Positions 24,929 through 34,177 of a stretch of DNA of 64,000 nucleotides are shown here, piece after piece. The notes beneath the pieces were generated by a model. That model did no database searches and was not told the DNA's origin. It saw nothing but the letters and a program-made list of their open reading frames with translations. Location: contig NZ_JAKWJU010000002.1 in the NCBI RefSeq assembly GCF_022524345.1, positions 62,001 through 126,000 on the forward strand, given 5' to 3'. Source of the DNA: Streptomyces marispadix. Lineage in GTDB: Bacteria; Actinomycetota; Actinomycetes; Streptomycetales; Streptomycetaceae. The position numbers were made by a program, and so were the translations under genes. Numbering within the stretch: the stretch's first letter is position 1; every line of letters starts with the position of its first letter.

Positions 24929-26047
24929 TCAGGGCCGGTGGCCCGCCGGAACCTCCTCGTCCGGAGGGACCGCGCCCGGCGGTGTGCCGTCCCCGAAGGG
25001 CCGGCCGCCGAGCTGTTCGCGGTGGTGCGGGGTCAGCCAGCCCGTGAGGTCAGGGCCGGCGGGCACGATCTCCGTCGGGTTGATGCCGGTGTGGACGCCG
25101 TAGTAGTGCCGCTTGATGTGGTCGAAGTCGACCGTGTCGCCGAAGCCGGGCGTCTGGTAGAGGTCGCGTGCGTACGCCCACAGCACCGGGTCCTCGGTGA
25201 TCTTGTTGCGGTTGCACTTGAAGTGGCCGTGGTAGACGGCGTCGAAGCGTACGAGCGTGGTGAACAGGCGGATGTCTGCCTCGGTGATGGTCTCGCCCAC
25301 CAGGTAGCGGCGCCCTGACAGCCGCTCCGACAGCAGGTCCAGGCGGCGGAAGACGTCCGCGTAGGCCTTCTCGTACTCCTCCTGGCCGGTGGCGAAACCG
25401 GCGCGGTAGACGCCGTTGTTGAGGTCGCGGTAGACGCCGTCCATGACCTCGTCGATCTCGTCGCGCAGCTCCACGGGGTAGAGGTCCGGGGCGCCGGGCC
25501 GGTGCTGTGCCGTCCACTCGGTGGCGAGGTCGAGGGTGAGCTGGAGGTAGTCGTTGGTGACGAGCTGCCCGCTGGGGACGTCGACGACCGCGGGTACGCT
25601 CACGCCGCCCGGATACTCCTTCTCCCTCGCGTCGTACGCCTCGTGCAGGAAGCGGATTCCCAGCACCGGGTCACGGTCGCCGGGGTCCAGCGTGAAACGC
25701 CAACTGCGGTCGTCCTGAAGGGGATCGGTGACGCCCATCGACAGCGCGTCCTCCAGCCCCAGCAGCCGCCGTGAGATCGCCGCACGGCTCGCCCAGGGGC
25801 ACGCCCTGCTGATGACGAGCCGGTAGCGGCCCGCCTCCACTGGCCATCCGTCCGCGCCGTCGGCGGTGATGCGGTCCGCGAAGTGGCTCTTGGACCGTTT
25901 GAAGCTCTTCCTGCCGTACGCGGCGTTGCTCTGCGCGGTGCTGCCCTGTGCTGCGCTGCCCTCCGTGGTGCCGTTCGCGGGGGTGCTCTGCGCATGGGTG
26001 CCCTGCGCGGTGTCGCCGTCGCTGGTCGCGTCGCCGTGGCGGCTCAA
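24929..26047 (-). CDS. Glutathionyl-hydroquinone reductase-like GST
   Basis: 372 residues, Xi-class GST (YqjG/ECM4) fold. Thioredoxin-like N-domain with the catalytic Cys in RACPWASR (Cys83), then a helical C-domain (YVVG equivalent YLVGETITEADIRLFTTLVRFD and YHGHFKCNRNKITEDP). In this class the Cys takes glutathione from quinones; actinobacteria make mycothiol instead, so the thiol partner is uncertain. TTG 26047 is chosen because GGAAGGA lies six nt upstream. The first 40 residues are a Ser/Thr/Gln/Gly-rich low-complexity extension. The last 20 residues are Pro-rich. Confidence 0.88.
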   Translation of the reverse strand: MSRHGDATSDGDTAQGTHAQSTPANGTTEGSAAQGSTAQSNAAYGRKSFKRSKSHFADRITADGADGWPVEAGRYRLVISRACPWASRAAISRRLLGLEDALSMGVTDPLQDDRSWRFTLDPGDRDPVLGIRFLHEAYDAREKEYPGGVSVPAVVDVPSGQLVTNDYLQLTLDLATEWTAQHRPGAPDLYPVELRDEIDEVMDGVYRDLNNGVYRAGFATGQEEYEKAYADVFRRLDLLSERLSGRRYLVGETITEADIRLFTTLVRFDAVYHGHFKCNRNKITEDPVLWAYARDLYQTPGFGDTVDFDHIKRHYYGVHTGINPTEIVPAGPDLTGWLTPHHREQLGGRPFGDGTPPGAVPPDEEVPAGHRP

Positions 26048-26151
26048 TGTGCGGTCCTTCCCTGTCGGTCTCCGGTGGACCTGTACCCCTGCCGGGGCAG
26101 GATCCACCGCCCGGAGCGGACGACACTACGGAAGCCCTCGTGCGGGGGCTC

Positions 26152-26622
26152 TCACCGCGCCCCGGAGGACCAGTCGCGCGTCGACAGCACCAGCCGGTAT
26201 CCGTCGGGGTCGCGCACGGTCACGCCCCACTGCTCCCAGTACGGGTTGCGGGCGGTCACGCGCGTGCCGCCGCATCGCTCCAACCGCTCCACGAGCCCCT
26301 CGGGCACCGGACCGTCGAGATAGATCACCAGCAGGTCCTCGTCGGTGGGCGCGGGCGTCACGGGGGCGTGCGGGTCGAGGGCGAACTCCAGGTGCCAGCC
26401 CGCGTCCCGCCATCCGGTCATCAGCAGCGCGTACTCGCCGCCGTGGGGGCTGCCGTCGTCGCCGTCCCCGGCGTCGCCGGCGTCGCCGTCTCCGTCCGGC
26501 GCCGGGTGACGGGCCTCCGTACGGAACAGCACGTCCATGCCGAGGCCCTCGACCCAGAAGCGTTCGGCCGAGGCCAGGTCATTCGTGGGGCGTGCGATGC
26601 GGATGTGACGAGTGCCGTCCAT
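26152..26622 (-). CDS. VOC/glyoxalase family protein
   Basis: 156 residues. Beta-alpha-beta-beta-beta units of the vicinal oxygen chelate fold: RHIRIARPTNDLASAERFWVEGLGMDVLFRT, then WHLEFALDP and WGVTVRDPDGYRLVLSTRDW. A glycine/aspartate repeat (GDGDAGDAGDGDDG) is inserted in the first loop. ATG 26622 is supported by GGGAG upstream. Possible metal ligands are His9, Glu of LEF and the C-terminal Asp; a dioxygenase, glyoxalase or resistance role cannot be chosen. Confidence 0.85.
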   Translation of the reverse strand: MDGTRHIRIARPTNDLASAERFWVEGLGMDVLFRTEARHPAPDGDGDAGDAGDGDDGSPHGGEYALLMTGWRDAGWHLEFALDPHAPVTPAPTDEDLLVIYLDGPVPEGLVERLERCGGTRVTARNPYWEQWGVTVRDPDGYRLVLSTRDWSSGAR

Positions 26623-26831
26623 ATGGGCTGCGCTCCCGGGCAGTTCGGTGCGTACGGCGGGCGCCGGCCGCACGGGCACGTTACAGACGGCGAACCCGCC
26701 GGGCATCGGACGCCGGTACGAGGAGCCCTCGGCCTGTGGGCCCGGGACCACAGGCCGCCGGCCGCAGGCCCTCGCCGCCAGGCCATCGGCGACGGGCCCT
26801 CGGTGAGCGCGCCCTGGTGACGGCCCGCCCG

Positions 26832-28364
26832 TCAGACGATCTCGTCGCTCATCTCCACCAGTTCACGGTCGCCGCTGCCGCTGCTGAACGTGGGCGTCGT
26901 GTACGAGCCGCGCCCGGCGACCGCCCACCAGAAGGACGCCAGCGCCAGTACGCCGATCAGCGCGACGGGCGCGTAGTTGAAGGAGTCGGCGGTGACCGGG
27001 TTGGTCTGCGGAAGGCAGAACAGCACGGTCACTGCGGCCACCCACACCACGGCGACCCAGCCGACCGGCACGCCCCAGCGGCCCAGGTGCCACTTGCCCC
27101 TGCGGAAGCGGTCCTTGTACCGCAGCCGCAGATAGACGGGAATGGCGTAGGCCGGGGTGATGCCGATGACGGAGATCGCGGTGACGGCGCCGTACGCGGC
27201 CTTGCTGTAGAGCGCGGGGAGCGTGAGCAGCGCGGCGACGGCGACCGTGAGGATCACCGCCCTCGCAGGTGTGCCCGTGCGTGCGCTGACACGGCGCCAC
27301 TGAGCGGAGAACGGCAGGGCGCCGTCGCGGGAGAAGGCGAAGACCATGCGGCTGGTGGCGGCGACTTCGGCGTTGCCGCAGAAGAGCTGGGCGACGATCA
27401 CGATGAGCAGCAGCAGCTTGGCGCCGGTCAGGCCGAGCGCGTCCAGGAAGATCTGCGCGGGAGGCACCCCCGTGGCGCTGTTCTGGGTGCCCGCGTAGTC
27501 CTGGATGGCGAAGGTGACGCCCGCAAGCAGCACGAAGCCGGCGACCCAGGACCATCCGACGGCGCGGACGATGCCGCGTGCGGCGCTGACCTCCGCGTCG
27601 GTGGTCTCCTCCGAAAGATGGGCGCTGGCGTCGTAGCCGGTGAAGGTGTACTGCGCCAGCAGCAGCCCGATCATCACCACGTACACCGAGGACGACCAGC
27701 CGGTGTCGTTGACGAACTCGCCGAACACGAAGGCGGACGTGCGGTGTTCGGAGGGGATGAACCACAGCGCGGAGACGATCACCGCCACCCCGGCGAAGTG
27801 CCACCACACGCTGACGGAGTTGAGGACGCTCACGAGCCTCACCCCGAACAGGTTCAGCGCGGCGTGCAGCAGCAGGATGCACAGGAAGATCACCATCACC
27901 ACGCCGGGCGTGGGCTCCAGTCCCCACTGGAGGTTGAACAGCGCGCCGGTGAACATCGCGGCGCCGTAGTCGATTCCGGCGAGGGTGCCCAGCAGTCCGA
28001 GCAGGTTCAGCCACCCCGTGTACCAGCCCCAGCGGCGTCCGCCGAGCTGGTCGGCCATGTAGTACAGGGCGCCGGAGGTGGGGTAGGCGCTGGTGACCTC
28101 CGCGAGTCCGGCGCCGACGAACATCACCATCAGGCCGACCACGATCCAGCCCCACATCATCACCGCGGGGCCGCCGGTGACGAGGCCGAAGCCGTAGAGC
28201 GTCATGCATCCGGAGAGCACGGAGATGACGGAGAAGCTGATGGCGAAGTTGCCGAACGGGCCCATGCGGCGGATCAGTACGGGGTGATAACCCAGCTCTC
28301 GGAGTTTGGCGTCGTCGTCGCCGATCCGGTCGTCGCCGCGACGGCGCCTTGCGGTGGGGCTCAA
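26832..28364 (-). CDS. APC superfamily amino acid permease
   Basis: 510 residues, about 12 membrane helices. The TTG start has AGGAGG five nt upstream. FAISFSVISVLSGCMTLYGFGLVTGGP and TSAYPTSGALYYM (helix 1-2 region) and GYDASAHLSEETTDAE (before helix 7) place it in the amino acid/choline transporter (GABA permease, Bat1-like) group. It most likely imports an amino acid or GABA with protons. The upstream leader carries 17-bp direct repeats. Confidence 0.9.
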   Translation of the reverse strand: MSPTARRRRGDDRIGDDDAKLRELGYHPVLIRRMGPFGNFAISFSVISVLSGCMTLYGFGLVTGGPAVMMWGWIVVGLMVMFVGAGLAEVTSAYPTSGALYYMADQLGGRRWGWYTGWLNLLGLLGTLAGIDYGAAMFTGALFNLQWGLEPTPGVVMVIFLCILLLHAALNLFGVRLVSVLNSVSVWWHFAGVAVIVSALWFIPSEHRTSAFVFGEFVNDTGWSSSVYVVMIGLLLAQYTFTGYDASAHLSEETTDAEVSAARGIVRAVGWSWVAGFVLLAGVTFAIQDYAGTQNSATGVPPAQIFLDALGLTGAKLLLLIVIVAQLFCGNAEVAATSRMVFAFSRDGALPFSAQWRRVSARTGTPARAVILTVAVAALLTLPALYSKAAYGAVTAISVIGITPAYAIPVYLRLRYKDRFRRGKWHLGRWGVPVGWVAVVWVAAVTVLFCLPQTNPVTADSFNYAPVALIGVLALASFWWAVAGRGSYTTPTFSSGSGDRELVEMSDEIV

Positions 28365-28526
28365 CGGAACCTCCTGGGTGGTGCTCTGGGGACGGGAGCG
28401 GGGGGTGGCGGGACGGTGGGGTCTCGTAAGACCGGGCGGCAGGGATACGGACGGCGGAGCGGCGACGGAGCCGTGCCCCTGACGCGGATACGGGGGTGCT
28501 GAACGGTGATGACGGGTGGGCTGAAC

Positions 28527-28574
28527 GGTGACGGGTGTGCTGCTGTGACTGGTGCTGGGTGACGGGTGTGCTGC
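28527..28574. repeat. Direct repeats in the permease leader
   Basis: GGTGACGGGTGTGCTGC occurs at 28527-28543 and 28558-28574, and a weaker copy just before (around 28508). They lie 160-210 bp upstream of the permease start and could be regulator sites or replication-slippage products. Confidence 0.4.
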
Positions 28575-28594
28575 GGGTGCGGCGGGCGCCCGGG

Positions 28595-29617
28595 TCAGCG
28601 GTCCGCCGCGAAGGACTCCTCACGTGCCCGGCAGTACTCCGACCTCGCCGCCTCGGGACGTTCGGGGTCCTCGGCGACCTGGAGCCAGGGCTGCTGGGTG
28701 AAGTACGGGCCCAGCGCGGCGAACACACGTGCCGCGTCGGCCGGACGTCCGCCCGCCCACAGCGCGTGAGCCAGGTGGTTGAGATCCAGTACGGACTGGC
28801 TCGTGGGGTCCGTGTGGTCGAACCAGCCGTGCAGCGCGGTGCTCGCGTCGACGGCGACCGGGTCGCGGGCCCAGTGCTGCCGCAGCAGAGGGCCGGTTCT
28901 GGCCTCCGCGGGCAGGCGCCGGTACTGCTCCACGTAGGCGTAGAGCGGCAACGCCAGCAGCGCGGACCCGGCGGGAGCCCATGAGGAGACCCAGCGGACG
29001 AAGTCGACCGCGGAGGCACGGGTCGCGGAGTCTCCGGCGGAACGCGCGTGCAGGAAGTGCAGCATGCGGTGGTGTGCCTCGCGGTTGTATCTGTCCCGCT
29101 CGTAGACGCGGTAGAGCAGTCCCCAGGGGCCGAGGGGAAGCATCGGCTCCGCGGCGCGCTCCCGGTGCTCGCCGCGCTCCTGGCGCTCGTCGAGGCGGGC
29201 GAGGGCGAGCAGGGACACCCATGGCACGGGATCGGCGGGCGCCTTCTCGGCCGCGGCGTAGCACTCCTGACGGGCCGTCTTCTCCAACTCGTCGGCGCTG
29301 GGGTGGTGTTCGCGCCGTGCGCGGACGGCGCGCTCCACCGACACCCGGCCGAGCATCACCTGGGCGTCGGCGCTGTCGGGCGACTCGCGCAGCCATGCCT
29401 CCACAACCTGCGAACCGGCCGCCACGACACCGAGCACCTGGGAACGGGCCGTACGCAGCCCCCAGGACGCGCCCGTGCGTTCCAGCAGTGTGCGCATCGC
29501 CATCCAGCGGCCCGCCTTCAACTCCTCCAGCGCGCTGCGCAGTTCGTTGTCGAACCCGGCAGGGCTGTAGACGGGGCGTATGCCGCGGGCGTCGTGGCCG
29601 CCGCTCGTGCGCCGCAT
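28595..29617 (-). CDS. Conserved hypothetical protein with TPR-like helical repeats
   Basis: About 340 residues. No signal peptide; strongly helical. Pairs of helices separated by short turns (VLGVVAAGSQVVEAWLRESPDSADAQVMLGRV, ADELEKTARQECYAAAEKAPADPVPWVSLLALARLDER) resemble tetratricopeptide units, and WAGGRPADAARVFAALGPYFTQQPW closes the protein. ATG 29617 is preferred; GTG 29653 would add 12 residues. No function is assigned; a protein-binding scaffold is likely from the fold. Confidence 0.75.
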   Translation of the reverse strand: MRRTSGGHDARGIRPVYSPAGFDNELRSALEELKAGRWMAMRTLLERTGASWGLRTARSQVLGVVAAGSQVVEAWLRESPDSADAQVMLGRVSVERAVRARREHHPSADELEKTARQECYAAAEKAPADPVPWVSLLALARLDERQERGEHRERAAEPMLPLGPWGLLYRVYERDRYNREAHHRMLHFLHARSAGDSATRASAVDFVRWVSSWAPAGSALLALPLYAYVEQYRRLPAEARTGPLLRQHWARDPVAVDASTALHGWFDHTDPTSQSVLDLNHLAHALWAGGRPADAARVFAALGPYFTQQPWLQVAEDPERPEAARSEYCRAREESFAADR

Positions 29618-29682
29618 CAGCCGCGCTCCGCCGCCCGGCGCGGGCCCGTACACCCTTGCGGTCCGGGCCGGGAAGGGTACAA

Positions 29683-29820
29683 GTGGTGCGGCATTACGGG
29701 GATTTCCTCGACGGCGGCTTCCTCTACGGTCGTTGGGGGGACCGCGGCGGCCCGCCTGCCGTACCGGGCTGGCCGGAAGGGACGGGTGACCGCGTGTCCC
29801 GGGATCATCAGCGAACCTAA
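29683..29820 (+). CDS. Candidate 45-residue small protein
   Basis: Reading frame starting GTG-GTG with GGAAGGG five (or eight) nt upstream, a good ribosome site. The product begins VVRHYGDFLDGGFLYGRWGD and is rich in Gly and aromatic residues. It ends in TAA at 29820. It is divergent from the 28595-29617 gene and precedes phoD by nearly 500 bp. Too short for codon statistics, no known family; it could also be a regulatory leader. Confidence 0.4.
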   Translation: MVRHYGDFLDGGFLYGRWGDRGGPPAVPGWPEGTGDRVSRDHQRT

Positions 29821-29830
29821 CTCCTTGGAA

Positions 29831-29858
29831 GTCACAAGCCGACGGGGGGATTTGTGAC
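29831..29858. promoter_or_regulatory. Inverted repeat GTCACAA-N14-TTGTGAC
   Basis: Perfect 7-bp arms at 29831-29837 and 29852-29858, with a G-rich 14-nt centre, 11 bp after the small ORF stop. It could be an operator or an RNA stem-loop. Confidence 0.4.
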
Positions 29859-30173
29859 GGTCCTGCGCGGAAGGGCCGCGAGCTGAGGAAGTCCGGTGTG
29901 CCGGCCCCTTCGGCACCGCCCTCGCCGGCCCACTCCGCAGCGTCCTTCCGCTTCCGCTGCGTCCGCGTCCGCTACGTACGCGCGGACGTAGGGCGCGGCA
30001 GGGCGCGGCAGGGCGCGGTCAGCAGCGCCACACGCGGGCGGGCCCGCGCTGACGCTCCAGGTCAGGATGCATGGAGAGAGCTTGAGGGCAGTGGGGACGG
30101 CCGTCAAGCCTCCGGGAGGCCGCAGCTCGGGACCCATCCGGTGGGGAACCCTTTCTCCCGTTGCGGCGTCGGT

Positions 30174-30195
30174 GTTCACTGAGTCCAGTGTTCAC
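30174..30195 (+). promoter_or_regulatory. Candidate PhoP (PHO box-like) site before phoD
   Basis: GTTCACT at 30174 and GTTCACC at 30190, 16 bp apart on the same strand, about 110 bp before the phosphatase start. GTTCACC is the core of the Streptomyces PHO box, but true boxes use 11-bp spacing, so this is only a candidate. The inverted pair CACTG-AGTC-CAGTG overlaps it. Confidence 0.35.
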
Positions 30196-30303
30196 CGCTG
30201 CGCTCGCCGAGGTGTCGCGTGCACCGCCGGGGAGGCGGTGGTACGCATCGCACAGCCGGCCCTCGGGCCGCTTTCGTCCGTACGCGATCCAGGAGGCACG
30301 TCC

Positions 30304-31899
30304 ATGGCGCACGAGGACCCCATCTCCCGCACCACCGGCGGCACGGCACCGGGACGGCGTGCGATGCTGCGCGGCTCGCTGGCGGCGTCGGCCGCGCTGT
30401 CGCTTCCGGCACTGGCCGGCGCGGCACCGTCGCAGGCGCTCAGCGGGCGTCCCGAGGCGAAGTGGGGCGTGCAGGCCGGTGATGTGACGGCCTCGTCGGG
30501 TCTGATCTGGGTGCGGGCGGACCGGCGTGCGCGGATGCAGGTGGAGACCTCGGCGACGGAGTCGTTCCGCCGTGCGCGTACCTGGCGGGGCCCGGTCGTC
30601 GGGCCGGACACCGACTTCACCGGTGTGACGCCGCTGCGGGGGCTGCCCGCCGGAGAGCAGGTCTTCTACCGCGTCACGCTGGCCGACCCCGACGATCCGC
30701 GCCGTACGGGGAAGCCGCTGCACGGCTCCTTCCGCACGGCGCCCGGCAGACGGCAGAGCGTGCGCTTCCTGTGGTCGGGAGACCTTGCGGGTCAGGGCTG
30801 GGGCATCAACCCCGACCGCGGCGGCTACACGATCTTCGAGGAGATGCGGCGCCTCGACCCGGACTTCTTCCTCAACAGCGGCGACACCATCTACGCGGAC
30901 TCCCCCATCGCGGAGAAGGTGGCACTGCCGGACGGCGGTGTGTGGCGCAACGTCACCACCGAGGAGAAGGCGAAGGTCGCCGAGACCCTCGCCGAGTTCC
31001 GCGGCAACTTCCGCTACAACCTGCTGGATTCGAATCTGCGCCGCTTCCAGGCGCAGGTGCCCTCGGTCGTCCAGTGGGACGACCACGAGGTGCTCAACAA
31101 CTGGTATCCGGGCGAGATCCTCGACGACGACCGCTACAAGGTGAAGGACGTCGACACCCTCGCCGCCCGGTCGCTGCGGGCGTTCAGCGAATACCATCCG
31201 CTCACCACGCTCCCCGCGAAGGACGAGCAGGGACGCGTCTACCGTGTCGTCCACCACGGGCCGCTGCTCGACGTCTTCGTCCTCGACATGCGTACGTACC
31301 GCAACGCCAACTCGCCCGGCAGACAGGAGCACGACCCCCAGGGCATCCTGGGCGAGACCCAGTTGAAGTGGCTGAAGAAGGCGCTGTCGCGTTCGCGTGC
31401 GGTGTGGAAGGTGATCGCCGCAGACATGCCGCTGGGTCTGGCCGTACCGGACGGGAAGACCGACTTCGAGGGCGTCGCGCAGTCCGACCCCGGGGCGCCG
31501 CTCGGCCGGGAGCTGCAACTCGCCGAGCTGCTGCGGCACATCAAGCGCGAGCGCATCACCGGCACGGTGTGGTTCACCACGGACGTCCACTACACCAGCG
31601 CCCAGCACTACGACCCGTCACGTGCGGCGTTCAAGGACTTCGAGCCGTTCTGGGAGTTCGTCTCCGGGCCGCTGAACGCGGGCGGCTTCCCCGCATTGAA
31701 GCTCGACGGCACGTTCGGCCCGTCGCAGCCCTTCGTGAAGGCGCCGGAGAAGGCCAACACCCCGCCCAGCGAAGGCGGTCAGTACTTCGGACAGGTGGAC
31801 ATCGACGGCGGCAGCGGCGAGTTGACCGTACGGCTGCGGGAGCAGGGCGGCGAGGTGCTCTACACGAAGGTGCTACAGCCGGGCCGGACCGGCCAGTGA
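30304..31899 (+). CDS. phoD: Tat-exported PhoD-type alkaline phosphatase/phosphodiesterase
   Basis: 531 residues. ATG 30304 after CAGGAGG. Tat signal at about 14-48 (GRRAMLRGSLAAS, hydrophobic core, AGAAPSQA). An N-terminal PhoD Ig-like domain (about 50-140) precedes the metallophosphatase domain (about 155-510) with SGDLAGQGW, LNSGDTIYADSP, WDDHEVLNNW, DMRTYRNANSP and WFTTDVHYTSAQHYDP, the ligands for the Fe/Ca site. PhoD enzymes release phosphate from mono- and diesters, including teichoic acid, outside the cell. The long leader contains a possible PhoP site, fitting phosphate control. DUF1990 follows 16 bp later. Confidence 0.93.
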   Translation: MAHEDPISRTTGGTAPGRRAMLRGSLAASAALSLPALAGAAPSQALSGRPEAKWGVQAGDVTASSGLIWVRADRRARMQVETSATESFRRARTWRGPVVGPDTDFTGVTPLRGLPAGEQVFYRVTLADPDDPRRTGKPLHGSFRTAPGRRQSVRFLWSGDLAGQGWGINPDRGGYTIFEEMRRLDPDFFLNSGDTIYADSPIAEKVALPDGGVWRNVTTEEKAKVAETLAEFRGNFRYNLLDSNLRRFQAQVPSVVQWDDHEVLNNWYPGEILDDDRYKVKDVDTLAARSLRAFSEYHPLTTLPAKDEQGRVYRVVHHGPLLDVFVLDMRTYRNANSPGRQEHDPQGILGETQLKWLKKALSRSRAVWKVIAADMPLGLAVPDGKTDFEGVAQSDPGAPLGRELQLAELLRHIKRERITGTVWFTTDVHYTSAQHYDPSRAAFKDFEPFWEFVSGPLNAGGFPALKLDGTFGPSQPFVKAPEKANTPPSEGGQYFGQVDIDGGSGELTVRLREQGGEVLYTKVLQPGRTGQ

Positions 31900-31915
31900 G
31901 CGGCGGGGCGGTGCC

Positions 31916-32593
31916 GTGACCCGCGCGGGGCAGCGGCTGAACTATCCGGGCATCGGAGCCACCGAGCAGGAGCCCGGGGAGTGGCCCGCCGGTTACCGCA
32001 CCCTGCGGGTCAGCGACCAAGTGGGCCGCGGCGACGAGGACTTCGCCGCCGCGGCGGACGCGGTGATGACTTGGCGGATGCACCGCACGGCCGGTGTCCG
32101 CTTCGACACGGACGCCAAGCGTGCCGTCCCGGGTGCGCAGGTCGTCGTCGGACTGGGCGTGGGCTCGCTGCGCACGCACGCGCCGTGCCGGGTCGTGTGG
32201 ACCGTCGAGCGGCCGCACCGCACGGGATGGGCCTACGGGACGCTGCCCGGCCATCCGCTGCGCGGCGAGGAGGCGTTCGTGGTCGTGCGGGACGACGACG
32301 GCACGGTACGGCTGGAGGTGCTGGCCTTCAGCACGCCCGCGACCTGGGTCACGGCCGCCGCGGGTCCCCTGCTGCGCTTCTTCCAGCGGTGGTACGCGCG
32401 CCGGACGGCACGCGTGCTGCGGCGCATCGTGGACGAGGAGCGCCAGGCGCTACGGACCGCCGGGCAAGGCGCGGAGCCGGACACGGACCCGGACATGGAA
32501 CCGGACGGGGAGCCGGACGTCGAACAGTCCGGAGCCCCGGACGCGGAACCGTCCGCGGGCAGGGGCGATCACGGCAAGCGTGACGCCGGGTAG
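31916..32593 (+). CDS. DUF1990 (UPF0548) family protein
   Basis: 225 residues, GTG start. LNYPGIGATEQ at the N-terminus, WRMHRTAGVRF, and VERPHRTGWAYGTLPGHPLRGEEAFVV match DUF1990, a family related to steroidogenic START-like folds without known activity. The final 45 residues are an acidic repeat (PDTDPDMEPDGEPDVE) probably disordered. It is probably in one transcript with phoD. Confidence 0.88.
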   Translation: MTRAGQRLNYPGIGATEQEPGEWPAGYRTLRVSDQVGRGDEDFAAAADAVMTWRMHRTAGVRFDTDAKRAVPGAQVVVGLGVGSLRTHAPCRVVWTVERPHRTGWAYGTLPGHPLRGEEAFVVVRDDDGTVRLEVLAFSTPATWVTAAAGPLLRFFQRWYARRTARVLRRIVDEERQALRTAGQGAEPDTDPDMEPDGEPDVEQSGAPDAEPSAGRGDHGKRDAG

Positions 32594-32682
32594 GAAAACG
32601 GCACCCGAGGGACAGAACATCCTTAACTCATCGGTCACAAGGCGTTCTTGATCAGGCAATGCCCGTGCGTGAGGGTGGTCGC

Positions 32683-34164
32683 ATGACTGACATGTCACAG
32701 AACGAGCAGCCGTCCCGGCATGGCCTTGGAAGCCTCCTCGCAGGAGGTCTCGGGCACTGCCGGGCGCTGCTGCGCCGGTACCGCCAGCAGTCGCCGCACA
32801 CCGCGGGGGACGGCGCTGCGGCCGGTGTGAAGTCCCAGACGACCGGGGCGACTTCGCTGTGGCGGATGCGTACGACCGTGCCGGACGAACCGGGGACGCT
32901 CGCAGCACTGTGCAGCGCGTTCGCACGGGAACGCATCGACATCGTCTCGCTCCAGACCTTCCCCCTGGGCCTGCGGCCCGGGCAGACCCCGGCGCCCGTG
33001 GAGGGGGCCGACGACGGCGCGGCGCCGGGAAACCGCGCACACACCACCACCGACACAGTCACCAGGACAGGCACGGAGAGCGGCACGGACACGGGCACAG
33101 GCAGCTCAGGTCCGGAAGTCATCACCGCCGAGGCCGCGCTCACCGGCGAGCAGGTCATGGACGAGTTCGTGCTCCGCGCGCCCGAGGACCTGGAGGCCGA
33201 CGCACTGGTACGGATCGTCCACGACGCGGGAGCGGGCGGCACCTGGGTCGAGCGGGCCGACGCCCACGACCTCGTCGACACCCCGACCCGCGTGCTGCGC
33301 CTGGCGGCACGCACCGCCCTCGACACCGCCGAACTGCCTCTCGCGCTACGGCAGTTGCTCGGCAGGTGCACGGTGCGCTCGATCCCGCCGGTCTCGCCCT
33401 ACTCCGGGCTGCCCTCACCGCTCGACGTACCGCCGGAGGGCACGTGCGACGAGACCGTGCTGCACCTGCCCGATCCTGCCGGGGGCGTCATCGTCGTGGA
33501 GCGGCCCCGGCTGCCGTTCACCCCGGCCGAGTTCGCCCGCGCCAGCGCGCTGGTGGAGCTGGACCGGGTGCTGGGCGCCGGTGCCCGGGTGCCGCGCTCG
33601 CCGGACACGCTGACGCTGCCCGACGGGTTGCCGGTGACGGTGCGCCGCGCGGACACCCGCGATCTGCGGGCGGCGCTGGAGATGCACCGGCGTTGCTCGG
33701 AGCGGACCCTCAGGCAGCGCTACCACGGCCCGGTCGGCGAGGCCGACCGCTATCTGCGGCATCTGCTCTCGCCGCGTTTCGGCAGGACGCTCGCCGCCCG
33801 CACGGCGTCGGGGAAGCTCGTCGCGCTCGGCCATCTGCTGTGGGACGGCGACGAGACCGAGGTGGCGCTGATCGTCGAGGACGACTGGCAGCACCGGGGC
33901 ATCGGCACCGAACTGCTGCGCCGACTGGCCGGGTTGGCGCGCGAGGCGGGCTCCAGGGAGGTCTACGCGGTCACGCAGGCGTCCAACACGGCCATGGTGG
34001 CGGCGATGCGCAAGCTGGGTACGCCCCTCGACCACCAGGTCGAGGACCGCACGCTCGTCATCACCGCCCGGCTCACCGGCGGCGGGCAGCCCTCGGCGGC
34101 GGACGGCGCCCGCACTTCCGCCACCGCCTCCGGCGTCCCCTCCCGCAGCCGCCGGCCCGGGTGA
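32683..34164 (+). CDS. ACT-GNAT protein acetyltransferase
   Basis: 493 residues. ATG 32683 after GAGGGTGG. An ACT-like domain (about 60-165; RMRTTVPDEPGTLAALCSAFARERIDIVSLQTFPLG) is interrupted by an unusual Thr/Gly-rich insert of about 50 residues (95-147), and followed by a linker and a GNAT domain (about 315-460; VRRADTRDLRAALEMHRRCSERTLRQRYHG, VEDDWQHRGIGTELLRRL with the acetyl-CoA loop). Enzymes of this layout in actinobacteria, for example from Micromonospora, acetylate lysines of proteins such as acetyl-CoA synthetase under amino acid control. The amino acid bound here is unknown, and the insert could affect it. Confidence 0.87.
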   Translation: MTDMSQNEQPSRHGLGSLLAGGLGHCRALLRRYRQQSPHTAGDGAAAGVKSQTTGATSLWRMRTTVPDEPGTLAALCSAFARERIDIVSLQTFPLGLRPGQTPAPVEGADDGAAPGNRAHTTTDTVTRTGTESGTDTGTGSSGPEVITAEAALTGEQVMDEFVLRAPEDLEADALVRIVHDAGAGGTWVERADAHDLVDTPTRVLRLAARTALDTAELPLALRQLLGRCTVRSIPPVSPYSGLPSPLDVPPEGTCDETVLHLPDPAGGVIVVERPRLPFTPAEFARASALVELDRVLGAGARVPRSPDTLTLPDGLPVTVRRADTRDLRAALEMHRRCSERTLRQRYHGPVGEADRYLRHLLSPRFGRTLAARTASGKLVALGHLLWDGDETEVALIVEDDWQHRGIGTELLRRLAGLAREAGSREVYAVTQASNTAMVAAMRKLGTPLDHQVEDRTLVITARLTGGGQPSAADGARTSATASGVPSRSRRPG

Positions 34165-34177
34165 CCAGTGGGGCCTC

